DNA of 64,000 nucleotides from contig NZ_JABFCS010000001.1 of NCBI RefSeq assembly GCF_013087525.1, positions 930,001-994,000 on the forward strand. Direction: 5' to 3'. This DNA is from Ramlibacter montanisoli (GTDB lineage Bacteria; Pseudomonadota; Gammaproteobacteria; Burkholderiales; Burkholderiaceae_C). The first letter of the stretch is position 1, and every line of letters begins with the position of its first letter. The translations under genes and the position numbers were made by a program. Below are positions 32,665-41,026 of the stretch, one piece after another. Under the pieces are notes generated by a model that saw nothing but the letters and a program-made list of their open reading frames with translations, ran no database searches and had not been told where the DNA came from.

Positions 32665-33708
32665 CTATATTCTAGCCTGCCCGGCCACGAAGCGCTCCAG
32701 CCCCGTCGCGAGCTCGGGCAATGCTTGCGCTCGGTCAAAGGCACTGCGCGCAGTGGGCTGCCATCCGGGAAGGTCCAGTGGCGGCAGGGGGCTGTCGTCG
32801 ATCCCGTTCCACGCCAGGAAAAAATCACGCAAGTCCGCGGGTGGCTGCAGCCAGCGCAGGAAGGCGTCGAGCTTCGCGTGGTGGGCCTCGTCGTCCTGCG
32901 GATAGATCTGCCACACCGAGGGGACGCCGGCCAGCAGCCCGCGCACGAAGGAATCCTCGCCCCGGACGAAATTCAGGTCGCAGGACCAGAGCAGGTGGTC
33001 GTATTCGCGCTGGCTCAGCAGGGGCAGCGCGTGCAGTTGCAGACTGCCGGTGCAGCGGGCGCCGAGCGCGCGCACGGCCTCCGCGGCCCGGCCGGCCGTG
33101 ACGAGGAGGTGGGTGGTTCGCTCGCCACCGGCGAGCTGCCGCAGCAGCTCCGCCAGCGCGGGCGGCTCGTAGCAGAACAGGCTGAGCACCTGCGCGCCCG
33201 GATCGGCTATCGACCACTGGCGCAGCCAGGCCCGGCGGTCGAATGCAGCCCGTCGCGAGGGCAGCTCGCGCTCGCGCAGCAGCCCGCCGGTGCGCGGGGT
33301 GAAGCCGGGATAGAAGAAGTGCTTGGTCATGCCGGCCCCGGGTCCGGCCATCACGGGCGAGGGCAGGCCGTGGCTGCGCTCCACGTAGCCTTCGGCGGAA
33401 AGGTATTCGAGGTTCAGCCACGCGGGAGCCCGGGGCGCCGCCGCCATGCGGGCGACGAAGGCCGGCGGCGGGTCGCAGCCGAAAGCCTCCACCACCACCT
33501 CGCCCGGCACCGCGTCGATCGCGGATTCGGTCCACGGGACGACTTCGACGCCCGCCGCGCCTTGCGGCGCCAGCCACTGCACGGGCGAAGGGTCGTCCAT
33601 CCACAGGCGCACGTCGTGCCCGCGTGCGCCCAGTTCCGCGGCCAGGCGCCAGCAGACGCCGGCGTCGCCGTGGTTGTCGATGACCCTGCAGAAGATGTCC
33701 CAGCGCAT
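32665..33708 (-). CDS. earP: EF-P arginine rhamnosyltransferase EarP
   Basis: A 347-residue GT-B glycosyltransferase that transfers rhamnose from dTDP-beta-L-rhamnose to Arg32 of [23 protein letters not shown] near the N-terminus carries the catalytic Asp residues. The C-terminal domain has [22 protein letters not shown], where the Glu contacts the nucleotide-sugar. It is followed by efp after 117 bases. On the other side only 20 bases separate it from divergent uvrC, and both genes appear to share one AT-rich promoter core. The gene is intact. Confidence 0.95.
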   Translation of the reverse strand: MRWDIFCRVIDNHGDAGVCWRLAAELGARGHDVRLWMDDPSPVQWLAPQGAAGVEVVPWTESAIDAVPGEVVVEAFGCDPPPAFVARMAAAPRAPAWLNLEYLSAEGYVERSHGLPSPVMAGPGAGMTKHFFYPGFTPRTGGLLRERELPSRRAAFDRRAWLRQWSIADPGAQVLSLFCYEPPALAELLRQLAGGERTTHLLVTAGRAAEAVRALGARCTGSLQLHALPLLSQREYDHLLWSCDLNFVRGEDSFVRGLLAGVPSVWQIYPQDDEAHHAKLDAFLRWLQPPADLRDFFLAWNGIDDSPLPPLDLPGWQPTARSAFDRAQALPELATGLERFVAGQARI

Positions 33709-33716
33709 GCCGTCCC

Positions 33717-33723
33717 GATAATA
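33717..33723. promoter_or_regulatory. shared -10 core of divergent earP and uvrC
   Basis: GATAATA on the plus strand gives GATAAT (33717-33722), ending 6 bases before the uvrC ATG. On the minus strand the same bases read TATTAT (33723-33718), 9 bases before the earP ATG. The whole intergenic region is 20 bases (33709-33728), leaving no room for separate promoters or ribosome sites. Confidence 0.6.
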
Positions 33724-33728
33724 GGGCC

Positions 33729-35843
33729 ATGCATTCGGAAGAAATCCTGGCGCAGGTGGCGGCCCTGCCGGCGCTGCCCGGCGTGTACCGCTATTACGAC
33801 GGGGACGGCGGCGTGCTCTACGTGGGCAAGGCGCGCAACCTGAAGAAGCGGGTCTCCAGCTACTTCCAGAAGAACCATGGCGGCACGCGCATCGGCCACA
33901 TGGTGGGCAAGATCGCGCGGCTGGAAACGACGGTCGTGCGCTCGGAAGCCGAGGCGCTGCTGCTCGAGAACAACCTGATCAAGACGCTGGCGCCGCGCTA
34001 CAACATCCTGTTCCGCGACGACAAGAGCTATCCCTACCTGAAGATCACGGGCTCGGCCGACAAGCAGGCCCTTGCGGCGCGCGGCGGCGCAGCACCCTCG
34101 GCCGTCGCGTTCCCGCGCGTGGCCTACTACCGCGGCGCGGTGGACCGCAAGCACCGCTACTTCGGCCCCTACCCGAGCGCATGGGCGGTGAAGGAGTCGA
34201 TCCAGCTGCTGCAGAAGGTGTTCCGCCTGCGCACCTGCGAGGACACGGTGTTCGCCAACCGCACCCGTCCCTGCCTGCTGTACCAGATCAAGCGCTGCTC
34301 GGGGCCGTGCGTGAACCTGGTGTCGCCGGCGGACTACGAGCACGACGTCGAGAACGCAGAGGCCTTCCTGCGCGGCGACACCCAGGCGGTGCTGCAGGCG
34401 CTGGAGCAGCGCATGATGGCGCACGCCGACAAGCTGGAGTTCGAGCAGGCCGCGGAACTGCGCAACCAGATGGGCGCGCTGTCCAAGGTGCTGCACCAGC
34501 AGTCGGTGGAAACCGCTTCCGACAAGGACGTCGACATCCTGGCCGTGCAGGTGCAGGGCGGCAAGGCCTGCGTCAACCTGGCCATGGTGCGCGGCGGCCG
34601 CCACCTGGGCGACCGCGCCTACTTCCCGAGCCACGTCGAGGACGCCACGGCGGTCCAGGAGTTCGACGATGCGGCCGATGCGGTGAAGGCGCAGCCGGTG
34701 GAGGTGCAGGTGCTGGAGGCCTTCATCGCCCAGCACTACATCGGCGTGCCGGTGCCCTCGGCCCTGATCACCAGCCACCCGGCCGATCCGCAGCTGGTCG
34801 AGGCGCTGGCGCAGCAGGCCGGCGGCCGCATCACCGCCGTCCACAATCCGCGCGGGCAGCGGCGCCTCTGGCTGGAGATGGCGGAGAAGAACGCGCAGCT
34901 GCAGCTGGCACGGCTGCTGGCCGAAGAGGGCTCGCAGCAGGCGCGCACCCGCTCGCTGGTGGAGGCGCTGGACCTGGCCCCCGACAACCTGGACACCTTC
35001 CTTCCGGGTCGAGTGCTTCGACATCTCGCACACGGCCGGCGAGGCGACCCAGGCCTCCTGCGTGGTGTTCCACCACCACCAGATGCAGAACCGCGAGTAC
35101 CGCCGCTACAACATTGAGGGCATCACGCCCGGCGACGACTACGCCGCCATGCGGCAGGTGCTCACGCGGCGCTACGCGCGCCTGGCGCAGGAGGGGCGCG
35201 ACACGCCCGATGCGACGCCGCCGGAGGAGCCGGCCGAGGCCGGGGCCGCGGCGGAACCAGCGCCCACCGAAGATGTCGAACTTGCGGCTCCGCCCGAAGT
35301 GCTGGTGGCCGCCGAAGCCGCGCCCGCCGGCGAAGTCGCCGCGGCGGCGAAGCCCAAACGCGAGAAGGCCGGTGGCGGCGGCAGCGCGCAGCGCCTGCCG
35401 GACCTGGTGCTCGTGGACGGCGGCCGCGGCCAGGTGAGCATGGCGCGCGAAGTGTTCGCGGAGCTGGGGCTGGACCTGTCGGTGATCGTCGGCGTGGAAA
35501 GGGGCGAGAGGGCCGCAAGGTCGGCCTGGAGGAACTGGTGTTCGCCGACGGGCGCGAGAAGGTCTACCTGGGGCGCGAATCCGCGGCCCTGATGCTGGTC
35601 GCGCAGATCCGCGACGAAGCCCACCGCTTCGCCATCACCGGCATGCGCGCCCGCCGCGCCCGCGTGCGCGTGGGCGGCAGCCAGCTGGAGGAGATCCCCG
35701 GCATCGGCGCCAAGAAGCGCGCCCGCCTGCTGCAACGTTTCGGCGGCGTGCGCGGCGTGGCGGCGGCGAGCGTGGAGGACATCGCCACGGTGGAGGGAAT
35801 CTCGCGCGAGCTGGCGGAGCAGATCTACCGGGCGCTGCACTGA
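33729..35843 (+). CDS. uvrC: excinuclease ABC subunit C (two frameshifts here)
   Basis: The dual-incision nuclease of nucleotide excision repair, about 704 residues. Domains in order: GIY-YIG nuclease ([20 protein letters not shown]), Cys-rich [12 protein letters not shown] helix pair ([20 protein letters not shown]), RNase-H-like nuclease ([24 protein letters not shown]) and tandem HhH at the end ([20 protein letters not shown]). An Ala/Pro/Glu-rich spacer of about 60 residues interrupts the second nuclease region. Frame breaks are near 35008, where TTCC is doubled or one base is extra, and near 35515, where one base is lost before [14 protein letters not shown]. Confidence 0.93.
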
Positions 35844-35878
35844 AACGGGGGTGCGGGTCCGGCATGCCAGAATCGGCC

Positions 35879-36445
35879 ATGTTCTTCACGGTCCCGACCC
35901 TCCTCACCTGGACGCGCATCATCGCCATCCCGCTGCTGGTGGGGGTGTTCTACATCGGGCTGGAGCACCGGCTGCAGAACCTCATCGCCACCACCATGTT
36001 CGTCGTCTTCGCGGCGACCGACTGGCTGGATGGCTTCCTCGCCCGCAAGTTGAACCAGACCTCGTCCTTCGGCGCCTTCCTGGACCCGGTGGCCGACAAG
36101 TTCCTGGTCTGCGCCGCCCTGCTGGTGCTGGTGCACCTCAAGCGCGCCGACGTGTTCGTGGCGCTGATCATCATCGGCCGCGAGATCGCGATCTCGGCGC
36201 TGCGCGAGTGGATGGCGCAGATCGGCGCGTCCAAGAGCGTGGCGGTGCACATGCTGGGCAAGGTGAAGACCACCGTGCAGATGATCGCCATCCCCTTCCT
36301 GCTGTTCGACGGCGAGCTGTTCGGCGCCATCGACACGCTGCAGTGGGGCACCTGGCTGATCTGGCTGTCGGCCATCCTCACCGTCTGGTCGATGATCTAC
36401 TACCTGCAGAAGGCCCTGCCGGAGATCCGGCGCCGGGTGAAGTAG
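35879..36445 (+). CDS. pgsA: CDP-diacylglycerol-glycerol-3-phosphate 3-phosphatidyltransferase
   Basis: A 188-residue inner-membrane enzyme that makes phosphatidylglycerol phosphate, the committed step to phosphatidylglycerol and cardiolipin. The CDP-alcohol phosphotransferase motif DG-x2-AR-x8-G-x3-D-x3-D is present as DWLDGFLAR plus GAFLDPVADK. The start is the ATG at 35879 (MFFTVPTLLTWTRIIAIP); a CAGAAT hexamer ends only 5 bases before it, so the message should be leaderless. An in-frame ATG at 35864 would lie upstream of that promoter. It lies 35 bases after uvrC, its common neighbour. Confidence 0.94.
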   Translation: MFFTVPTLLTWTRIIAIPLLVGVFYIGLEHRLQNLIATTMFVVFAATDWLDGFLARKLNQTSSFGAFLDPVADKFLVCAALLVLVHLKRADVFVALIIIGREIAISALREWMAQIGASKSVAVHMLGKVKTTVQMIAIPFLLFDGELFGAIDTLQWGTWLIWLSAILTVWSMIYYLQKALPEIRRRVK

Positions 36446-36448
36446 CCC

Positions 36449-37351
36449 ATGACCGGCGCCGCGCGGGTCGACCCGCTGGTGCGGGCCATGCCCGTCGTCT
36501 TCGTCCTGGTCTGGAGCACCGGCTTCATCGTCGCGCGCTACGGCATGCCGCACGCCCCGCCGATGAAGTTCCTGGCGCTGCGCTACGCGCTCTCGGTCGC
36601 CGCCTTCCTCGTCTGGGCCCTGGTCGCGCGCGCCGCCTGGCCGCGCAACGGCCGCCAGCTCGCCCACCTCGCGGTCACGGGCTTCCTCATGCACGGCGGC
36701 TACCTCGGCGGTGTGTGGGCTGCGGTCAAGGCCGGCATGGGCGCGGGACTGGCGGCGCTGCTGGTGGGATTGCAGCCGGTGCTGACCGCGGTGTGGATTT
36801 CCCTGTGGGGCGGCAAGGTGGCGGCGCGCCAGTGGGCCGGGCTGGCCCTGGGCCTGGCGGGCCTGCTGCTGGTCGTGTGGCAGAAGCTGGGGATCGGTGA
36901 AGTCAGTGCGCAGAACCTGGTGTTCGCCCTCATCGCGCTGCTGTCCATCACCGCCGGCACGCTGTACCAGAAGCGCTTCGTACAGCCCTGCGACGTGCGC
37001 ACCGCCAACCTGGTGCAGCTCGCGGCCGCCTTCGCCATCACCATGCCGCTGGCGCTGCTGGAGGCGGAAGCGATGCGCTGGGCGCTGGCCGACGGCTCGC
37101 TCAACGGCGAACTCGCGGGGGCGGTCGCCTGGTCCGTGCTGGGCCTGACTCTCGGCGGCAGTTCGCTGCTGTACTTGCTGATCCAGAAGGGCGCCGCGAC
37201 CACGGTCACCAGCCTGATGTACCTGGTGCCGCCCACCACGGCGCTGATGGCCTGGCTGCTGTTCGGCGAGCCGATCACGGTGCTGATCGTCGCCGGCATG
37301 GCGCTCACCGCCGTGGGCGTGAGCCTGGTCGTGCGGCCGGCGAAGCGGTGA
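36449..37351 (+). CDS. EamA/DMT-family permease
   Basis: A 300-residue ten-helix transporter with two EamA repeats; the first begins MPVVFVLVWSTGFIVARYG and the second is seen in LSITAGTLYQKRFV and YLVPPTTALMAWLLFGEP. It follows pgsA by 3 bases, so it may be co-transcribed with it. Its last 47 bases are also the end of the convergent LysR gene. Substrate unknown; exporters of amino acids or metabolites are common in the family. Confidence 0.85.
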   Translation: MTGAARVDPLVRAMPVVFVLVWSTGFIVARYGMPHAPPMKFLALRYALSVAAFLVWALVARAAWPRNGRQLAHLAVTGFLMHGGYLGGVWAAVKAGMGAGLAALLVGLQPVLTAVWISLWGGKVAARQWAGLALGLAGLLLVVWQKLGIGEVSAQNLVFALIALLSITAGTLYQKRFVQPCDVRTANLVQLAAAFAITMPLALLEAEAMRWALADGSLNGELAGAVAWSVLGLTLGGSSLLYLLIQKGAATTVTSLMYLVPPTTALMAWLLFGEPITVLIVAGMALTAVGVSLVVRPAKR

Positions 37352-38270
37352 GCTTCCAGGGCTCGCCGCGGAAGCGCTCCGCCAGGAAGTCCACCAGCAG
37401 ACGGATGCGCTTGGGCGTCGAGGCCGTGTGCGGCGCCAGCCAGTGGATGTCCGCATCGGTCATGGCGTAGGCGGGCAGCACGCGCACCAGTTCGCCGGCG
37501 GCCAGCGCGCCGGCGATGTCCCAGAGGCTGCGCAGCATGATGCCGCGGCCGGCCAGGCACCAGTCGCGCACCAGCTCGCCCGAATTGCTGGAGAGCGGGC
37601 CGCCGACGCGCACCCGGACCTCCGCGCGATCGCGCTCGCGCTGCAGCCGCCAGATGTCGAACTGCTCGTTCTCGCGCACCACCAGGCATTCGTGCGCCGC
37701 CAGCTCCTCGATGCTCGCCGGCGTGCCGCGCGCGCGCAGGTAGGCGGGCGATGCGACCAGCACGCGCTGGTTGCGCGCGAGCCGCCGCCCGGTCCACTCG
37801 GTCGCCCGCTGGCCGCGCACGGCCCACAGCCACACGGCGCCGTCGAAGCCCTCGACGGCCAGGTCGGGCAGCTGTTCGGTGAGCTGCAGCTGGAGGTCGA
37901 GTTGCGCATGGCGTTCCTGGAATTCCGCGAGGGCGGGACCCAGCCAGGCGCGGCCGAAGCCGAAGGTGGCGGCCAGCCGGATGCGGCCGACCGGTTCCTT
38001 GTGCCGCTCCTGCAGCTCGGCCTCCATGGCCTGGAAGCCGGCCAGCAGGCCGGTCGCGCGCTCGCACAGGGCCTCGCCTTCCGCGGTGGGAACCACGCGG
38101 CGCGTCGTGCGCTGGAAGAGCTTGAGGCCCAGCCGCGCCTCCAGCGCCGCCAGCCGCTTGGTGATCACGGAAGGCACGACGTCGGCGGCCGAGGCGGCAC
38201 CGGCCAGGCTGCCGTGCGCGCGGATGGCCAGCAGCAACTCGAGGTCGGCGCGATCCAGTTGGGGGTTCAT
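37305..38270 (-). CDS. LysR-family transcriptional regulator
   Basis: A 321-residue regulator. It has an N-terminal winged helix (DRADLELLLAIRAHGSLAGA, then FQRTTRRVVPTAEGEAL) and a two-lobed co-inducer domain. LysR proteins usually control a divergent neighbour through T-N11-A sites. Here the divergent gene is the fluoroacetate-dehalogenase-like hydrolase, 76 bases away, which makes that gene and the following tartrate dehydrogenase its likely targets. The C-terminal ~16 codons run antisense into the DMT permease gene. Confidence 0.9.
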   Translation of the reverse strand: MNPQLDRADLELLLAIRAHGSLAGAASAADVVPSVITKRLAALEARLGLKLFQRTTRRVVPTAEGEALCERATGLLAGFQAMEAELQERHKEPVGRIRLAATFGFGRAWLGPALAEFQERHAQLDLQLQLTEQLPDLAVEGFDGAVWLWAVRGQRATEWTGRRLARNQRVLVASPAYLRARGTPASIEELAAHECLVVRENEQFDIWRLQRERDRAEVRVRVGGPLSSNSGELVRDWCLAGRGIMLRSLWDIAGALAAGELVRVLPAYAMTDADIHWLAPHTASTPKRIRLLVDFLAERFRGEPWKLTASPAARPGSRPRR

Positions 38271-38346
38271 TGCTGCCGTTATGGAAAGAATGGCTTGCCG
38301 GATTATTGCTTGTCCGTGCACGCCGGCGGGTGCCAGAATCCCGTCC

Positions 38347-39231
38347 ATGTTGGAAGGCTTCGAATCCCTGCGCATCGCACGCGACGGCGTCACGCTGAAC
38401 GTGCGGCGGGCGGGGCAGGGCGCGCCGCTGCTGTTGCTGCACGGGCATCCGCAGTCGCATGCCATGTGGCACCTGGTCGCGCCGCAGCTGGCGCAGCGCT
38501 TCAAGGTGGTGCTGATGGACCTGCGCGGCTACGGCGATTCGGGCCGGCCCGACGCCGGTCCTGACTCGGTCGCCTACTCGAAGCGCGAGATGGCCAGGGA
38601 CGCCGTCCACGTCATGCGGCACCTCGGCCACGATCGCTTCCAGGTGCTCGCCCACGACCGCGGCGCGCGCGTCGCGCACCGGCTGGCGCTGGACCATCCG
38701 CAGGCGGTCGAGCGCCTCATGCTGCTGGACATCGCGCCCACCCTGGCCATGTACCGCCACACCACGGAAGCCTTCGCCCGCGCCTACTGGCACTGGTTCT
38801 TCCTGATCCAGCCGGGGCTGCTGCCGCAGGCGCTGATCGAATCCGATCCTGTGCGCTACCTGCGCAGCGTGATGGGCGCGCGGCATGCGGGCCTGGCCGC
38901 CTTCACACCCGAAGCCCTGGCCGAGTACGAACGCTGCGCCGCGATCCCCGGCACCGCCGCGGCCGTGGTGGCCGACTACCGCGCCGGCGCCGGCCTCGAC
39001 CTGCAGCACGACCAGGCCGACCTGGACGCCGGCCGCCGCCTCGCGCAGCCGCTGCGCGTGCTGTGGGGCGAGCACGGGGTCGTGGCACGCTGCTTCGACG
39101 TGCCGGCGCTGTGGCGGCCGTGCGCCGACGACTTTTCCGGCCGCAGCCTCGCCTGCGGCCACTACATCGCGGAAGAGGCGCCCGCCCTTCTGCTGGACGA
39201 GATCCTCACCTTCTTCAGGAGCACACCGTGA
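38347..39231 (+). CDS. alpha/beta hydrolase, fluoroacetate (haloacetate) dehalogenase type
   Basis: A 294-residue alpha/beta hydrolase. By position it keeps the whole active site known from Rhodopseudomonas fluoroacetate dehalogenase: nucleophile Asp104 with Arg105 and Arg108 (HDRGARVAHR), Asp128, the halide-binding His149 and Trp150 (AYWHWFFL), Tyr211 (DYRAGAG) and catalytic His272 (CGHYIAEE). These enzymes turn haloacetates into glycolate. Related hydrolases with other substrates exist. A CAGAAT hexamer ends 7 bases before the ATG. The stop overlaps the next start as GTGA, coupling it to a tartrate/D-malate dehydrogenase. Confidence 0.85.
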   Translation: MLEGFESLRIARDGVTLNVRRAGQGAPLLLLHGHPQSHAMWHLVAPQLAQRFKVVLMDLRGYGDSGRPDAGPDSVAYSKREMARDAVHVMRHLGHDRFQVLAHDRGARVAHRLALDHPQAVERLMLLDIAPTLAMYRHTTEAFARAYWHWFFLIQPGLLPQALIESDPVRYLRSVMGARHAGLAAFTPEALAEYERCAAIPGTAAAVVADYRAGAGLDLQHDQADLDAGRRLAQPLRVLWGEHGVVARCFDVPALWRPCADDFSGRSLACGHYIAEEAPALLLDEILTFFRSTP

Positions 39232-40313
39232 GCAAGAAACGCATTGCAGTCATCGCCGGCGACGGCATCGGCAAGGAAGTCATGCCCGAGGGCGTGCGGG
39301 TGGTGGACGCCGCCGCGCGCAAGTTCGGCATCGACCTCGCCTTCGACCACTTCGACTTCGCCAGCTGGGACTACTGCGAGAAGCATGGCCGCTACATGCC
39401 CGAGAACTGGAAGGACCAGGTCGGCGGCCATGACGCCATTTTCTTCGGCGCGGTCGGCTGGCCCGAGAAGATCCCCGACCACGAGTCGCTGTGGCAGTCG
39501 CTGCTGCTGTTCCGCCGCGAGTTCGACCAGTACGTGAACCTGCGCCCCGCGCGCCTGATGCCCGGCATCATCGCGCCGGTCGTGCGCAAGGACGGCACCC
39601 CGCGCCAGCCGGGCGAGATCGACATGTACATCGTGCGCGAGAACACCGAGGGCGAGTACTCCGCCGTCGGCGGCCGCATGTACCCGGGCACCGAGCGCGA
39701 GATCGTGATGCAGGAGACCATCATGTCCCGCCATGGCGTGGACCGCGTGCTGAAGTTCGCCTACGAGCTGGCCAACTCCCGCCCCAAGAAGCACCTGACC
39801 AGCGCCACCAAGTCCAACGGCATCGCGATCACCATGCCCTACTGGGACGAGCGCGTCGCCGAGATGGCCAAGAAGTACCCCCAGGTCAAGACCGACAAGT
39901 TCCACATCGACATCCTGACCGCCCACTTCGTGCAGCGCCCGGACTTCTTCGACGTGGTGGTGGCGACCAACCTGTTCGGCGACATCCTGTCCGACCTGGG
40001 CCCGGCCTGCACCGGCACCATCGGCATCGCGCCCAGCGCCAACCTGAACCCGGACCGCAAGTTTCCCTCGCTGTTCGAGCCGGTCCACGGCTCCGCGCCG
40101 GACATCTACGGCCGGAACATCGCCAACCCGATCGGCCAGATCTGGTGCGGCGCGATGATGCTGGAGTTCCTGGGCCACAAGGAGGCGCACGACGCGATCC
40201 TGAAGGCGATCGAGGCCGTGCTGGACCCGAAGTCGGGGGCGCCGCGCACCGGCGACATCGGCGGCAAGGCGAGCACCACGGACGTCGGCAAGGCGATCGC
40301 CGCCGCGCTGTAA
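39228..40313 (+). CDS. tartrate dehydrogenase / D-malate dehydrogenase (decarboxylating)
   Basis: A 361-residue beta-decarboxylating dehydrogenase of the isocitrate/isopropylmalate family. IAVIAGDGIGKEVMPEGVRV opens the chain, VRENTEGEYSAVGGRMYPGT carries substrate residues, and the metal-binding Asp pair is in NLFGDILSDLGPACTG. The NAD loop GSAPDIYGRNIANPIGQIW follows. Members of this branch (TtuC, DmlA) oxidise L-tartrate or D-malate with NAD and Mn/Mg, some with decarboxylation. The GTG start overlaps the dehalogenase stop. Isopropylmalate dehydrogenase is unlikely, since no leu genes are near. Confidence 0.88.
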   Translation: MSKKRIAVIAGDGIGKEVMPEGVRVVDAAARKFGIDLAFDHFDFASWDYCEKHGRYMPENWKDQVGGHDAIFFGAVGWPEKIPDHESLWQSLLLFRREFDQYVNLRPARLMPGIIAPVVRKDGTPRQPGEIDMYIVRENTEGEYSAVGGRMYPGTEREIVMQETIMSRHGVDRVLKFAYELANSRPKKHLTSATKSNGIAITMPYWDERVAEMAKKYPQVKTDKFHIDILTAHFVQRPDFFDVVVATNLFGDILSDLGPACTGTIGIAPSANLNPDRKFPSLFEPVHGSAPDIYGRNIANPIGQIWCGAMMLEFLGHKEAHDAILKAIEAVLDPKSGAPRTGDIGGKASTTDVGKAIAAAL

Positions 40314-40442
40314 CGGTTTGCTGCTGCGCACAAGGCGCGGCGCGAAGCATTTGTCCATGCGACGAACGCGCGGCCCGGCGCGCACGCGCCGTCAGCTTGC
40401 CGCTAGAATCCGCCCCCGCGTGTTGTATTGCCGCATGGTGTA

Positions 40443-40472
40443 TTGACACCCCGCGCGACGCTGTTCTCTAAT
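40443..40472 (+). promoter_or_regulatory. hupB promoter TTGACA-N18-TCTAAT
   Basis: A perfect -35 at 40443-40448 and TCTAAT at 40467-40472 with an 18-base spacer. The predicted leader to hupB is about 120 bases. The 285-base region 40314-40598 otherwise shows no gene; a second AT-rich hexamer (TAGAAT, about 40405) may be another promoter. Confidence 0.65.
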
Positions 40473-40598
40473 CGTCGCCAGTGGCTGCAAGGCCGCCCGC
40501 ACTGTCTCCCCTTCCCGCCACGCCGAGCGTCCCGGGAACGGGAGACAAATTTTGAAGAGACAAGACCGTCCACAACTCATTCCGCACGAGGGGCCCCT

Positions 40599-40869
40599 GT
40601 GAACAAGACCGAACTGATCGAGCACATCGCCAAACACGCCGACATCTCCAAGGCCGCCGCCACGCGCGCTGGAGTCGATGATCGGCGCGGTGAAGACCAC
40701 GCTGAAGAAAGGCGGTTCGGTTTCGCTCGTCGGTTTCGGCACCTTCGCGGTGGGCAAACGCGCCGCGCGCAGCGGCCGCAATCCCCGGACCGGCGCCCAG
40801 ATTAAAATCAAGGCTGCCAAGGTGCCCAAGTTCCGTCCCGGCAAGGCGCTCAAGGATGCGCTGAACTGA
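40599..40869 (+). CDS. hupB: DNA-binding protein HU-beta (frameshifted here)
   Basis: A nucleoid protein that bends and compacts DNA as a dimer; 90 residues, the normal HU size, once corrected. It opens [20 protein letters not shown] and continues [36 protein letters not shown] and [20 protein letters not shown], where NPRTG is at the tip of the DNA-gripping arm. Two bases appear to be lost from a CG repeat near 40666, inside ATRALESM. The start is GTG. tRNA-Val and ppiD follow, the usual order in Comamonadaceae. Confidence 0.92.
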
Positions 40870-40885
40870 GACGGCTTCCCCGGTG

Positions 40886-40961
40886 GGGTGCTTAGCTCAG
40901 CTGGTAGAGCGGCGCCCTTACAAGGCGTAGGTCGGCGGTTCGATCCCGTCAGCACCCACCA
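40886..40961 (+). tRNA. tRNA-Val (UAC)
   Basis: A 76-base cloverleaf. Acceptor arms GGGTGCT / AGCACCC pair perfectly, and CCA is encoded at 40959-40961. The D-loop is TAGCTCAGCTGGTAGAGC, the anticodon loop CTTACAA has TAC at 40919-40921, and the T-arm contains GGTTCGATCC. It stands between hupB and ppiD and is followed by a terminator. Confidence 0.97.
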
Positions 40962-40969
40962 AATGAAGA

Positions 40970-40995
40970 AAGGCGAACCGCGGTTCGCCTTTTTG
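40970..40995 (+). terminator. terminator after tRNA-Val
   Basis: AGGCGAACCG / CGGTTCGCCT form a perfect 20-base palindrome followed by five T. It ends the hupB / tRNA-Val transcript before ppiD. Confidence 0.85.
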
Positions 40996-41026
40996 TTTGT
41001 CCCGAAGACCGCGAGTCACAAAGACC

